Origin: Planctomycetia bacterium TMED53
Lineage (GTDB): Bacteria; Planctomycetota; UBA8108; UBA1146
NCBI GenBank assembly: GCA_002167285.1
Contig: NHDG01000063.1
Coordinates: 1-45,309, forward strand
Length of the DNA stretch: 45,309 nucleotides
Direction: 5' to 3'
The notes beneath the pieces are model-generated. The model made no database searches. It was not told where the DNA came from and worked only from the letters and a program-made list of their open reading frames with translations. Position numbers and translations under genes: made by a program. Positions 9,407 through 19,484 of the stretch are shown one piece after another; position 1 is the first letter of the stretch; the number at the start of each line of letters is the position of its first letter.

Positions 9407-10360
9407 TCAGGGGGTTCCGACAATATTCTGGCGGATATGCCAATTCAGGACCTCAACGTCCCGATCGCATTCCTCCCAGATCGTGGCCCAGGGCCATGCC
9501 CCCGCATCGTAGACCTGCTCCATTAGTATCGTCGGTAGGCTCCACTTTCGGACAGAATTTTGCTGCCCTATTTGCGACTGCCACGACTCCATATGGAGCA
9601 GCTTTTCAAACGCCTTAATATCTGCGTTGATCGTTTCAGGGCTCCAGTTTTGGATTAACTGATGCAGGTACTCTCGAAGCTGAGCTGAATCTTCGATCTC
9701 TTTTTTGAGCTGCTTTAGCGAAGGACTATCTAAACCATCTCGAGCGATAAACCACTTTCTTGCCAGCTCGTCTCCTAAATAGTTAGCGAGACTCTCATTC
9801 AAGTCTGCTCGCCCTGGATAGAAAATTGTTCGGTGGACCAACTCATGAAAAATGACTCGAGCCCTATAAGTCTCCGAGGCGTAAAGAAGCCCTCCGGGAA
9901 GAGTTTCTGGAAACCAACCCAGACTGCTGAATGCGGAGACAGGATAGGTATCTGCAACCCAACCTTTGAGCTCCATTCTCGCGCGCTCAGCTTCGGCATG
10001 GCTTTCATACCTAAAGCCTTTGTACGGTGCCTTTCCAACAATAGGAAACTCCCACTGGTGCAGAGACAGTGTTTTTGGATCAGCTGCAACCACGATGTAG
10101 CTGACGGGATTGGCATCGATATCGATTCGCTGATATGCCCCACCCACATTAAGGCCAAAGCTTTGAGCCAGCTCTAGCATTGCGGGTAACTCTTCCAGAG
10201 CGATCTTCCAGTCAGAAGGAAGCTGGGTAGATTCCAGTAACTCTTTCCGCGATTTCGAGCCAGCCATCCTCGATACGACTCCGCTGGCATTCGAAGCCAA
10301 CCAAGTCGTCTGGCAACCCACGAACCATAAACAAATCGAAACCCACAATAGGGTTCTCAA
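9407..10360 (-). CDS. Putative aminopeptidase (lipoprotein, zinc HExxH-type; predicted aminopeptidase family PF10023-like)
   Basis: MRTLLWVSICLWFVGCQTT lipobox; 'ARVIFHELVHRTIFYPGRADLNESLANYLG'. TTG start overlaps the stop of the upstream acylase gene. Confidence 0.75.
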   Translation of the reverse strand: MRTLLWVSICLWFVGCQTTWLASNASGVVSRMAGSKSRKELLESTQLPSDWKIALEELPAMLELAQSFGLNVGGAYQRIDIDANPVSYIVVAADPKTLSLHQWEFPIVGKAPYKGFRYESHAEAERARMELKGWVADTYPVSAFSSLGWFPETLPGGLLYASETYRARVIFHELVHRTIFYPGRADLNESLANYLGDELARKWFIARDGLDSPSLKQLKKEIEDSAQLREYLHQLIQNWSPETINADIKAFEKLLHMESWQSQIGQQNSVRKWSLPTILMEQVYDAGAWPWATIWEECDRDVEVLNWHIRQNIVGTP

Positions 10361-13056
10361 TCGGACGAGCTTTCAGAAAAGAGGGGAAAATCCCGATGCA
10401 GAAACCCATCGAAGATTTCCGTGAACCCAAAGTAGTATTCCCCGAAGATCGGCTCGCCATTAGGCCCCAACCGGACATCCCCAGATTGCCCTAAAGGAAT
10501 CATCGATTCGATCCTCACAGGCCCTTCTGAACCCACTTCGACAACCTGCGCATAGGTGGATCGGTTGAGCCAAGGTGAACTCCATACCGTTCCCAAGTTA
10601 CTGTCGGCAACATAGTCGATGGTTGCCCGGGGTAGATTCCAAGGCCTCGTACCCAGATCGGCGAGTGTCAGATCGAGAGCAAGAACAACCAACTGTGCTG
10701 GATCCGTTGGCTTGAAACCGCCGGATCGATCCTCGAACCAATTGATCTGATTCACTAAATTAGGCTGACTACCAGGCAAGGCTCTTAACATCACATTGAA
10801 GAGCAGATTCTGACCTTGGTTATTCCAACCTAAAGTTTGAGTCTCTAACTCGTCTTCAAAAACTAGCTCCAGCATGTTTTTGATCCAGCGGTCTTGAAGT
10901 ACCCATGCATCAGAATTGACGGTCGCTTCAACCCAACCCTGTTCTCCACCTTCGATGAAATATCCGTCCCATGCTTCCAGCAACTCTAATGCTGCGAGCC
11001 TCTCCGGGTTCAGATCTGCCTCCACTGATTGAGTGAAAAACTCATCGACGAAGAACCATTTGTTTCCGCCGTTGTTTCCAAGGCTGCAACAATCGGTCGC
11101 ACTGATTTCGAGAGCCAAATCTCGAACGTATTCAAAATCGACTTTTCCCTGACCAACAGCGGACTCGAGACGGTCTTGCATTGCGTGAGCCCTGTGGAAT
11201 CGGCCGTATGCATGACCAGGGTTCGCTCCACCCGCCTCACCAGCTCCCGCCTTGTTATTCCATCCTGCAATCCAACCCCTCTCAGGGTTGCTGGTAGTGA
11301 CTCTCTCTTTGTAGGTCACTGGAGTTGTCCACTCCATGGAGCCATCACCTAATTGGGGCAACCTTGGATCTGCCCCCTCAACTCGAACTGGATCGAGGCC
11401 GGACATCCAATATCCCACATTACCGCGCCGATCTGCGTAACAGACGTGGAGACTGACACAGAACTGGTCCATCGCCTTACCAAAGTCCTCCATGTTTCGG
11501 GCGAGAATATAGTCGAGATTGACATCGACTGTCCTTAACTCCTTTTCCCAGTGAGCATATTTCCAAGCTGCTACGGGCCCTTCCAAATTTTCAGTACTGA
11601 GAATGATCGGAGAAACGATGGGGCCATGCACACTCCGGTAAATCGGTAAATTGAAGAACTGATCATTCCCCATTGCGATGACTTCGACGCGATGCAGGAA
11701 GATGTCCTCGACTTCTTCTAGGTATATATCAACAGTGTGAGCATGAGCCACCTGGCCAGACCATGCGTGACGCGGAGTGCGACCGATGATGATTCCTGGT
11801 AGTCCTGCCAAGGCCATGCCAGAGACGTCGATTCCGGCACCACGAAGTGAGCCTTCGACAACTAGGGCAGGGGCGGTAAACCCCATTTGTGGTCCTGCAT
11901 AAATGATCGGCAACCCTGATTCGGTCAGATCACCACTTACGACCCATGCGTAACTGCCCATTTTTGGGGGTGTTCCAATCTGGGAGATACGCTCACGAGT
12001 CCCCTCGAAAATGTCGTGCACTCCATCTCGGAGAGCGCGCAAATTTTCTATCTTGTATTGTCCGGGCACTGGTACTGGTGCCTCAGGAATATCTCCAGAT
12101 GACAAAAATCCGCTAGGGGTTTCCGCGGGAGGAATCATCGTCGGGGCTTCAGGGTCATCCAGCCAGCGAAGATCATTGAACATCGCCAAAGCGTCCTCGG
12201 GATGACTCTCCTCCAACTCGGCCAAGAGCACTGCATTATTCAATTGGTGCGTTGCCAACGCCTCTGAATCAAAATTTCTCAACAGAGTCACTTGTAAAGC
12301 CATGATGTCGATGACGGTCCATGGTGCTGGTAAAAATCCAAAATCATGAAACTCATATGGCAACAAATTGGGATCAGAGAGGACTTCCTCTATCCGACGA
12401 TTGATCCCATCCAGGTATCCAGCAACTAGTTCTTGAGCTCTCTCTGAAATCGTCTCAAACCCGGCCAAGTATTCTTCGTCCGAATATCCAAGGATTCGAA
12501 TACTAATATCTGTTGATAGTTGATCGGAACCAAAAACCTCAGAGAGCTGGCCTCTGCAAAGGCGACGGTAATACTCCATTTGCCAAAGTCGATCGACGGT
12601 GACTTCGTATCCAAACGCCTCGTATAGATCAAAGAGGGAACCCCCCTCAATAAACCAGACACCCAATTCGTCTCGTGAAACTGTCAATGGCGCGACTTCA
12701 GGGCAAACTGAATATTCTTGGCAATCACCGATGGCTGATTCACCACAATAGGGATATGGATGCGCTGGAGCTCCGCCATCCAGTAATTGAAACTGAATGA
12801 TTGAAAACGCATCTGAGAGATCGACCTGCCCATCTGCATTGAAATCTCTTGCAGCGAAGCAACTGCCACCGGGACCCGATTGGAATAGGTGTTGTAACAG
12901 CCAAATCCCATCCGAAAGATTAACCGCTCCATCGACGTTTGCATCGCCTCGTACAAAAGGGATGTCCGCAGCTTTGGAACCCTGGTTACTGAGCCCAAAA
13001 ATCAGGATTAAAATCAGGAATAACTTGGCTCCATGGCGATTGTAAATGGGGGTCAT
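10357..13056 (-). CDS. Secreted penicillin acylase-family Ntn hydrolase with N-terminal dockerin-like Cys module
   Basis: Signal peptide; N-terminal FVRGDANVDG...CPEV; acylase hallmarks 'LYEAFGYEVTVDRLWQMEYYRRLCRGQLSEVFG' and 'MGSYAWVVSGDLTESGLPIIYAGPQMGF' (nucleophile Ser in GSYAW). Confidence 0.88.
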   Translation of the reverse strand: MTPIYNRHGAKLFLILILIFGLSNQGSKAADIPFVRGDANVDGAVNLSDGIWLLQHLFQSGPGGSCFAARDFNADGQVDLSDAFSIIQFQLLDGGAPAHPYPYCGESAIGDCQEYSVCPEVAPLTVSRDELGVWFIEGGSLFDLYEAFGYEVTVDRLWQMEYYRRLCRGQLSEVFGSDQLSTDISIRILGYSDEEYLAGFETISERAQELVAGYLDGINRRIEEVLSDPNLLPYEFHDFGFLPAPWTVIDIMALQVTLLRNFDSEALATHQLNNAVLLAELEESHPEDALAMFNDLRWLDDPEAPTMIPPAETPSGFLSSGDIPEAPVPVPGQYKIENLRALRDGVHDIFEGTRERISQIGTPPKMGSYAWVVSGDLTESGLPIIYAGPQMGFTAPALVVEGSLRGAGIDVSGMALAGLPGIIIGRTPRHAWSGQVAHAHTVDIYLEEVEDIFLHRVEVIAMGNDQFFNLPIYRSVHGPIVSPIILSTENLEGPVAAWKYAHWEKELRTVDVNLDYILARNMEDFGKAMDQFCVSLHVCYADRRGNVGYWMSGLDPVRVEGADPRLPQLGDGSMEWTTPVTYKERVTTSNPERGWIAGWNNKAGAGEAGGANPGHAYGRFHRAHAMQDRLESAVGQGKVDFEYVRDLALEISATDCCSLGNNGGNKWFFVDEFFTQSVEADLNPERLAALELLEAWDGYFIEGGEQGWVEATVNSDAWVLQDRWIKNMLELVFEDELETQTLGWNNQGQNLLFNVMLRALPGSQPNLVNQINWFEDRSGGFKPTDPAQLVVLALDLTLADLGTRPWNLPRATIDYVADSNLGTVWSSPWLNRSTYAQVVEVGSEGPVRIESMIPLGQSGDVRLGPNGEPIFGEYYFGFTEIFDGFLHRDFPLFSESSSD
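12700..12957 (-). other. Dockerin-like Cys module, copy C (N-terminal)
   Basis: FVRGDANVDGAVNLSD...SCFAARDFNADGQVDLSD...YCGESAIGDCQEYSVCP. Confidence 0.75.
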
Positions 13057-13256
13057 ACACCCTCCTCCCGGAAAAATCTCCCGCTTGTGATCCTATCTTA
13101 TCCTCTCAGCTCGCCAACTCGACCCTCGGTATCCCCCCATCTGGCAAGCCGCTATACTAGAGGGAGCACGATTTTACCGAAGAAGCTCCTCTGGCCCGAT
13201 TCATACACTGCTGGGGAACAGCTTCTCTTGCCTTCAATTCAGCGACGGATTTTCAG

Positions 13257-14249
13257 ATGAGATATTTACTCAAAATCAGCCTGATCTTGGCACTGTCGTC
13301 TTCTTTTACTCAGGCGGGAGAGCCGATTGAAGACGCCTTCGTCAATTCGGGAATCAGTATCACCGGCGGCGCACTGGCTCCAGCCGCAGCCATCCTCGAT
13401 CCGATCTTGCAGCAGCAGCTGACAGCCAGCCCCCAGTTCAACTTGTTGGAGATTCGTGACCTCGACGATCCATTGATGCAAGACGATGCAGAAGTGGCGG
13501 TCGCCTCACTCCTTGGAATCGATGTGGACGAAGATCCCAGCAATAATTTTGACGGATCAAATCTGTTCGAAGTGACGCCGGAAAGCCTCGATGATTCCGG
13601 CGAACCTTTAGTGCTCTTCGGCTCGGGCAGCATCATTGCCGGTGAGCTGAGCGCGGGCCCCGCAGACCTCCAAATTCCGGGTGGCGGTTCACTTCCTGGA
13701 GTGCTTCTACAGTTGACGATCGAACCCGGTGGAACTGGGGCCATCAGTCCATCGATTCCCGCGTCGATTCCAGTCGAATTATTTGATGCGATTCCTGCAC
13801 CATTTCCCTTCGACGGATTTCCTTTCAACTATGACACGATGACCCAGGTACTCGAGTTCGTCGGTATCGTGGTCGACACAGATCTAGATGGAGATGGAAT
13901 ACTCGATGCATTCAGCGTTGAGTTCTCACTTTCATTTGTCTCATGTGAATTGGTCTATCCTGATCTCACAGGAAGCCCTTTTCGCAGGGGAGATTTCGGC
14001 GGAGATGGAACCATAGATCTTAGTGACTCCATCAATATGCTCGATTACCTCTTTACCGGAGGTGCCGGACCAGGCTGTATGGACAGTACAGATATCGATG
14101 ACAACGGACTCGTCGATATCGCCGATGCTGTCTTGTTGTTGGGTTACCTATTTACCGGTGGCGCACCGCCAGCAACGCCCTTTGATACCTGCGGTGAGGA
14201 TTCAACCATCGATCCATTGGAGTGCCTCATACCCCATCAGGGCTGCTAA
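13257..14249 (+). CDS. Secreted hypothetical protein with C-terminal dockerin-like Cys module
   Basis: Signal peptide MRYLLKISLILALSSSFTQAGEP; C-terminal FRRGDFGGDG...HQGC. Confidence 0.8.
   Translation: MRYLLKISLILALSSSFTQAGEPIEDAFVNSGISITGGALAPAAAILDPILQQQLTASPQFNLLEIRDLDDPLMQDDAEVAVASLLGIDVDEDPSNNFDGSNLFEVTPESLDDSGEPLVLFGSGSIIAGELSAGPADLQIPGGGSLPGVLLQLTIEPGGTGAISPSIPASIPVELFDAIPAPFPFDGFPFNYDTMTQVLEFVGIVVDTDLDGDGILDAFSVEFSLSFVSCELVYPDLTGSPFRRGDFGGDGTIDLSDSINMLDYLFTGGAGPGCMDSTDIDDNGLVDIADAVLLLGYLFTGGAPPATPFDTCGEDSTIDPLECLIPHQGC
13980..14246 (+). other. Dockerin-like Cys module, copy D
   Basis: FRRGDFGGDGTIDLSD...GCMDSTDIDDNGLVDIAD...TCGEDSTIDPLECLIPHQGC. Confidence 0.7.
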
Positions 14250-14734
14250 CTCCTGAGCAAAGGTTGAATGACTCTATCCAGCGCCTGGAGAAAACTGGAG
14301 CGGTCTCTGGCATCGAAAGGCGCGGGGCCCCGGGTAGGAAGTCCCAAATCCCTGAGGTGTGTCGACAGATCCCTGCGTGCTAGCGCTTCTCCCACCGAAT
14401 CTTCATCGAGGATACGCCCCCTGGGATCAACGACATGAGCACCAGCAGCCACACATCTCGAAGCAAGTGGAATATCACCACACACGACCACTGTCGTCGC
14501 GTCGCAATTTTCGGCGATCCAATCGTCTGCAGCATCGAAGAGCTCAGGTACCACTTCCAAACGAAAGTCTTGCCCCGCTGGGATTCTCATCTGGCGATTC
14601 GCCACAAATATGACCGGCAGATTTAATCTCTTCGCGACCTTGGCTACCTCATCTTTGACAGGACACCCGTCCGCATCGACGACTATTTTCAATCGGCTCG
14701 AGTGCAACTGATCACCTCCACCTGTTTGCATCAA
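14246..14734 (-). CDS. YaiI/YqxD family protein (DUF188)
   Basis: LKIVVDADGCPVKDEVAKVAKRLNLPVIFVANRQMRIP...DIPLASRCVAAGAHVVDPRGRILDEDSVGEALARRDL. Confidence 0.93.
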   Translation of the reverse strand: MMQTGGGDQLHSSRLKIVVDADGCPVKDEVAKVAKRLNLPVIFVANRQMRIPAGQDFRLEVVPELFDAADDWIAENCDATTVVVCGDIPLASRCVAAGAHVVDPRGRILDEDSVGEALARRDLSTHLRDLGLPTRGPAPFDARDRSSFLQALDRVIQPLLRS

Positions 14735-16941
14735 TCGTTCTGTGGAGAGCTGTTTTCATGTGGATCGGCTCTCTCTGCACCAGAGATTTTAGCGAGTCTC
14801 TCTTTCAAGTCGCCTACACTGGAAATAGGGACTTCACAAACCTGGTCGATGCATACGTAAGCCAATGGAGCTCCATCTTTTGAAGGACGTCCTTCCAGTA
14901 CCGTTACCACATCTTCTCCGGATCCATCTTCTGTTCTCAGTGCCGTCAGGACAAATGGACAATTTGCCCCCCTCACAGCCTTTAACATCTCCTGAGTTTC
15001 TTGCTGCGCTGGATCTCCGCTGATGACGATGACCGGCACACTTCTCTTTTGAGCCTGAACCGCTAGAAGCAATTCCGCAGCGCCCATTGGATATGGGCCA
15101 ACACGACTCAAAGACGCAGCAATCAACTGATCAGCGATCTCTTGGTAGTTTGTCGATCCGGTCAACTCAAACAATCTCAGTAGATTACGGGCCATGGTGG
15201 CATTCCCTGATGGAATCGCACCGTCGAAATAATCTCTACGGCGCCCTAATACTAAATCGACTTCTACTGGAGCCTCATGATATCCGTGGCCAGCTTCTAG
15301 TGGTCCGAATGACTCGGTGATGAGTTTGAAACAACTCTCTGCTTTCGAGACAAAGCGTGCATCGAACGACATCTCATACAAATCGAGAGCGCACTTCATC
15401 CACAAAGCCGCATCTTGCAAAGTTGCTGGATTGCCTTCGACCACTCTTTCATTGCCCTGATCATCCAAATGAGAATCCCTGCGCCTCAAAAATCCAGTTT
15501 CAGTGACGAGCACTCCGTCCAAAGCAGTGAATGCCTTCTGCGCAGCTTCTTCGAACCTCTCCTCCTCGAGGATGGTTGCTCCCCTAGCCAAACCAGAAAT
15601 AGCAAGGGCGTTCCACCCGAGAATCACCTTGTCATCTCTCTTTGGTGCGACTCTAGTTTCCCGAGTCTTTAATAAAATCTTGATTCCTGCTTCGACTGAT
15701 CTCTTGACCTGGTCGAGATCTTTGCCAACAGACTCAGCAAGAGCTTCCCATGTCAACGCTTGACGAGGAACGCTCGCTTCTCCTCCTTCAAAGTTTCCGC
15801 TCTCGGAGATTCCCAGATACTGGCAAACCATTTGTGCCGTCTCATGATCCAGCACCTCCTCAACCTGGTCCGGTGTCCACACGTAATAGGATCCTTCAAC
15901 CCCGCCAGAGTCCGCATCCCATGATCCTGCAAAGGATCCATCTGAAAGTTGAAATTGCTCAATCATGGCATCGAGAGACTTCTCGCCAACTTCCAATAGC
16001 TGGTCATCTCCAGTGATTCGACCCACTTCAAGATAACTCTCCGCCAGGGAACCTTGGTTGTAGAGCATCTTTTCAAAATGAGGGACTTCCCAAGATGCAT
16101 CGACGCTGTATCGGTGAAACCCACCCCCGACTTGATCATAGATTCCACCTCTGGCCATCTCCTCGAGGACAGACACCGCTCGCTGTACGGAGCCCGAATC
16201 CTTCAAACAATGCCCCTCACCCGCCAAAAACTGTAAAAGCCTTGGCGCAGGAAAACGTGGAGCATTTCCAAAGCCTGCTGGATCAGATGTGTAAGAGGTT
16301 GCAGCCGCTTGAATTCCTCCAGACAGGAACAATTCCAATGTTTGGCCCTCATGGAGTCGGCTATCCCGCCCCTCCAGGTGCTCAATCAAGCCGGTCGCAC
16401 TCTCCTGCATTCGATCTCGATCCTCTCGCCAAGCGCGCTCGATGGAGGTCAGAAGTTCCAGAAACCCAGGTCTGTTGAATCGCTGCCTGGGTGGGAAATA
16501 GGTACCACCGTAAAAAGGTTTCCCATCTGGGAACACAAACACAGATAAGGGCCAGCCTCCTCCTCCAGTCATCGCTCGAACCGCATCCATGTAGACTTCG
16601 TCGACATGGGGAAGGTCCTCCCGATCTACTTTGATCGAAATGAAGTGGGCATTCAGAAATGCTGCAATTGCCGAATCAGAGAAGGACTCTCTGCGCATGA
16701 CGTGACACCAATGACAACTGGAGTATCCGATCGAGAGAAAGACGGGACGATCTCCTGCTCTCGCAGCTTCAAAAGCTTCATCACCCCAAGGCCACCATTC
16801 GACCGGATTCTCGGCGTGCTCCCGCAGATAAGCGCTGGAACTATTTTCGAGACGCCAGCCACCGCTCGCCCCTGATCCGTCAGGCTCATTACCTGGGAGC
16901 CCGGCTGCATAAAGTCTTGTTGATTTCATTTTACTGACCAA
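14731..16941 (-). CDS. Thioredoxin-like DUF255 domain protein (YyaL / spermatogenesis-associated protein 20-like)
   Basis: YLREHAENPVEWWPWGDEAFEAARAGDRPVFLSIGYSSCHWCHVMRRESF...YDQVGGGFHRYSVDASWEVPHFEKMLYNQ. Confidence 0.93.
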   Translation of the reverse strand: MVSKMKSTRLYAAGLPGNEPDGSGASGGWRLENSSSAYLREHAENPVEWWPWGDEAFEAARAGDRPVFLSIGYSSCHWCHVMRRESFSDSAIAAFLNAHFISIKVDREDLPHVDEVYMDAVRAMTGGGGWPLSVFVFPDGKPFYGGTYFPPRQRFNRPGFLELLTSIERAWREDRDRMQESATGLIEHLEGRDSRLHEGQTLELFLSGGIQAAATSYTSDPAGFGNAPRFPAPRLLQFLAGEGHCLKDSGSVQRAVSVLEEMARGGIYDQVGGGFHRYSVDASWEVPHFEKMLYNQGSLAESYLEVGRITGDDQLLEVGEKSLDAMIEQFQLSDGSFAGSWDADSGGVEGSYYVWTPDQVEEVLDHETAQMVCQYLGISESGNFEGGEASVPRQALTWEALAESVGKDLDQVKRSVEAGIKILLKTRETRVAPKRDDKVILGWNALAISGLARGATILEEERFEEAAQKAFTALDGVLVTETGFLRRRDSHLDDQGNERVVEGNPATLQDAALWMKCALDLYEMSFDARFVSKAESCFKLITESFGPLEAGHGYHEAPVEVDLVLGRRRDYFDGAIPSGNATMARNLLRLFELTGSTNYQEIADQLIAASLSRVGPYPMGAAELLLAVQAQKRSVPVIVISGDPAQQETQEMLKAVRGANCPFVLTALRTEDGSGEDVVTVLEGRPSKDGAPLAYVCIDQVCEVPISSVGDLKERLAKISGAERADPHENSSPQND

Positions 16942-17077
16942 TCCTCTGACCCTCAGAACTCATATTTTGGACATCTCGTCTCTTAGTCTCTTCATCTTGG
17001 GACATTATCCTCCCAAGAGCGTTCGAGAACACCCTTCAGTCTAACTTGAAAGCTGGCAAAAATTCAGGAGACAAAAA

Positions 17078-17105
17078 AAGCCCCCCCGAAAAACGGGAGG
17101 GCTTC
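17078..17105 (-). terminator. Rho-independent terminator
   Basis: Minus strand AAGCCCTCCCG TTTTT CGGGGGGGCTT followed by a T-tract. Confidence 0.85.
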
Positions 17106-17132
17106 TTCAGTATCAATTTCAGCAAGCCTGAT

Positions 17133-17318
17133 TCAGGCAGCGATTTGCTCCTTGTTAGCGGTAAAGACGTTCGAGAAGAACGCTCCGAAGAAGGCAGCAA
17201 TACCGACAGCTGTGAACGGTTCAATCTCTGTCGCAACCTGGCCAACCAAGAAGTAAGCCACACAGCCAACCACCGCACCGATGAGTCCGCAAATTACGGA
17301 GTTTGTCCAGTTCCCCAT
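17133..17318 (-). CDS. Small membrane protein (about 61 aa)
   Basis: MGNWTNSVICGLIGAVVGCVAYFLVGQVATEIEPFTAVGIAAFFGAFFSNVFTANKEQIAA, two hydrophobic helices, followed by a terminator. Start trimmed from the 70-aa ORF. Confidence 0.6.
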   Translation of the reverse strand: MGNWTNSVICGLIGAVVGCVAYFLVGQVATEIEPFTAVGIAAFFGAFFSNVFTANKEQIAA

Positions 17319-17557
17319 TGTTCCCTCAATCCTTGTTCCGTCCACCGCGGCGACCGTGTCGGAACGACCATACGGTAATCGAATCTAGAATTTGTTGTCA
17401 AATGAACCCAATTCCCATGGGCCGATAACGACCATTCGAGGATTTCTCAAGTACTCTGTCTGGTTATCCCAATTCTTCGGATTGAACCTTCCTGGCGAGT
17501 TGCTGGGCGGTTATCGGGCCGAAGCACCCCGAGGATATTCTAGAGAAAGGGGATCTC

Positions 17558-19396
17558 ATGTCCTCAACCTCAACCAAGCCCAAAGTGCCCGCAGCACCCC
17601 AAATCTTGGCGATTCTCTTGCTGAGTCTGGCAGCCACCTATCCTGTTTCAGCACAAGAACACATGGCAAACATCGGAACTCGACACTTTGAAATGTCGAT
17701 GGAGATGATTCCCACTGCTGACGGAAACTATGTCACCGTCGCTCCAGTGGTCCGCACTAGTAGCCTCTCGGCTGGGCCTGCGGTGAAGATTTACCTGAAC
17801 AAGATCGATGAGAACAGTAACGTGATTTGGTCACGTCGCATCGCAGAATCCCCCGACGGTCAGCATATCCCCCTATCTGTTGTAGAAATCATCGACCCCA
17901 GTGGCAATGCTGTGGGGTATGCCGTAACAGGATTCGATTTCCAGTTTGGTAAAACGGATCCTATTTTTGTGGTGACCACTGATCTGAATGGACACATCAC
18001 AAATTTAAGAAGATACGGTGGGACCCTGCCGATACCAGGTGCGAATATCACCCCCATGGCTGGAGTCGGTAACAAGATTATTCAGAACAACCAGGGACAA
18101 CTGGTCATCGTCGGTTCTCTCTTGTTGATCGATAATGTTGGCGTGGTGCCCTTCCTTCTCAATGTCGATACGAATCTTCAGCTGAACTTCCTACGTGTTT
18201 ACCACGATGCGAGATACCTCAATAACCTCTTCGGATTCGGCTCTATGGCCAGCTTCGATGACATTGTCGTCGCTCCGGCAGTTGACGATCCACAAACAGG
18301 CCAGTTTGCTCCAGACGGATACCTGATTACCGGTGGAACAAAGCCAGCGGGAACCGCTCTCACTGCAGAGACTCTCGTGCTTCGCACAGATCTTGGAGGG
18401 AACCCCGTCGCAACAGGCGTTTACGGCCCAATGCCTTCAGCCTCCGTTGAATCAAAGGGACGTGCCATCGAATACACCTCCCTGGGATTGGTCAAAGTCG
18501 TGAGCCTTGTCGTTGACCCCACAGGTGCACCGCCCTACACACAAGTCTTCACTCTGAACCCCGGAAACTTGAACCTTCTCCAACAAGATCAATATTTCGG
18601 ATTCATCTCTCACGGCGATATTCGTGAAACTGTGAACGGTGAGTTCATTCTTGCTGGTCGGGGAGCTTGGGATCGCGAAGGCGCAGTTCTCAGAATCAGA
18701 AATAACGGCAGTATTGTCTTCTACTACGGCTACGGTTCTACAAATGTGGAGCTGCTGACCGATGTCCACGAGCTTTACGATGGCACTCTATACTCGAGTG
18801 GTGTCACCACTACCTGGTGCCGTGGACCGGCGGATCAGTACATGGTCAGAACCAGACCTGACGGAACCTTGCCTGGCTGTCCTGTCCTTTCTCTAAACAT
18901 CGATACAAATAGCCCGCAAGAGCCGAAGAGAAACACTGAAATGGCTGTCGAATTCCTCACCGAACACAACACCAGTGAAGGAATGGACATCACACCCAAC
19001 ACCGTCAAGAGGCATATCTGCCCCGGACCGATTGTGATTGCTGCCCCTTGGGATTGGTTCATTCGTGCAGACTTCACCAGAGATCAGCAGATCAATGTGG
19101 GTGACGCCATCGCCAGCTTGAGTAAACTCTTCAGTGGTGGCCCCGACGCCATCCCCGAGAATGCTGCAGATGCGAACGCTGATGGAGCACACGACCTCGG
19201 TGATGTCATTTACACACTGAGCTACCTCTTTGCAGGTGGACAAACTCCGGCTGCACCCTTCGAACAGGTGGGCCCAGATCCGGAAGCTGAAGAACCCAAC
19301 ATCTTCACAACTGAAGAGTTCTTCACCTACTTCGGACTCAATGCGAGATTCGGACAGACACAGTCTGACTTGAGCTTCGATCTCGAGTTTGAGTAA
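17558..19396 (+). CDS. Secreted hypothetical protein (beta-rich) with degenerate Cys-less dockerin-like module
   Basis: Hydrophobic signal (APQILAILLLSLAATYPVSAQ); C-terminal FIRADFTRDQQINVGD...NAADANADGAHDLGD...VGPDPEAEEP plus an extra acidic/aromatic tail. Confidence 0.75.
   Translation: MSSTSTKPKVPAAPQILAILLLSLAATYPVSAQEHMANIGTRHFEMSMEMIPTADGNYVTVAPVVRTSSLSAGPAVKIYLNKIDENSNVIWSRRIAESPDGQHIPLSVVEIIDPSGNAVGYAVTGFDFQFGKTDPIFVVTTDLNGHITNLRRYGGTLPIPGANITPMAGVGNKIIQNNQGQLVIVGSLLLIDNVGVVPFLLNVDTNLQLNFLRVYHDARYLNNLFGFGSMASFDDIVVAPAVDDPQTGQFAPDGYLITGGTKPAGTALTAETLVLRTDLGGNPVATGVYGPMPSASVESKGRAIEYTSLGLVKVVSLVVDPTGAPPYTQVFTLNPGNLNLLQQDQYFGFISHGDIRETVNGEFILAGRGAWDREGAVLRIRNNGSIVFYYGYGSTNVELLTDVHELYDGTLYSSGVTTTWCRGPADQYMVRTRPDGTLPGCPVLSLNIDTNSPQEPKRNTEMAVEFLTEHNTSEGMDITPNTVKRHICPGPIVIAAPWDWFIRADFTRDQQINVGDAIASLSKLFSGGPDAIPENAADANADGAHDLGDVIYTLSYLFAGGQTPAAPFEQVGPDPEAEEPNIFTTEEFFTYFGLNARFGQTQSDLSFDLEFE
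19058..19393 (+). other. Degenerate dockerin-like module, copy E (no Cys)
   Basis: FIRADFTRDQQINVGDAIASLSKLFSGGPDAIPENAADANADGAHDLGDVIYTLSYLFAGGQTPAAPFEQVGPDP then a ~35-aa tail. Confidence 0.6.
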
Positions 19397-19413
19397 CGCT
19401 CAATCTGTGAACT

Positions 19414-19452
19414 AAAAAAGCCCCACCGGAAAAACCGGTGGGGCTTTTTTTA
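19414..19452. terminator. Bidirectional Rho-independent terminator
   Basis: AAAAAAGCCCCACCGG AAAAA CCGGTGGGGCTTTTTTT. Confidence 0.93.
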
Positions 19453-19484
19453 TGGGCATTTTGAGGCTTACTGGCGAAGAAAAC

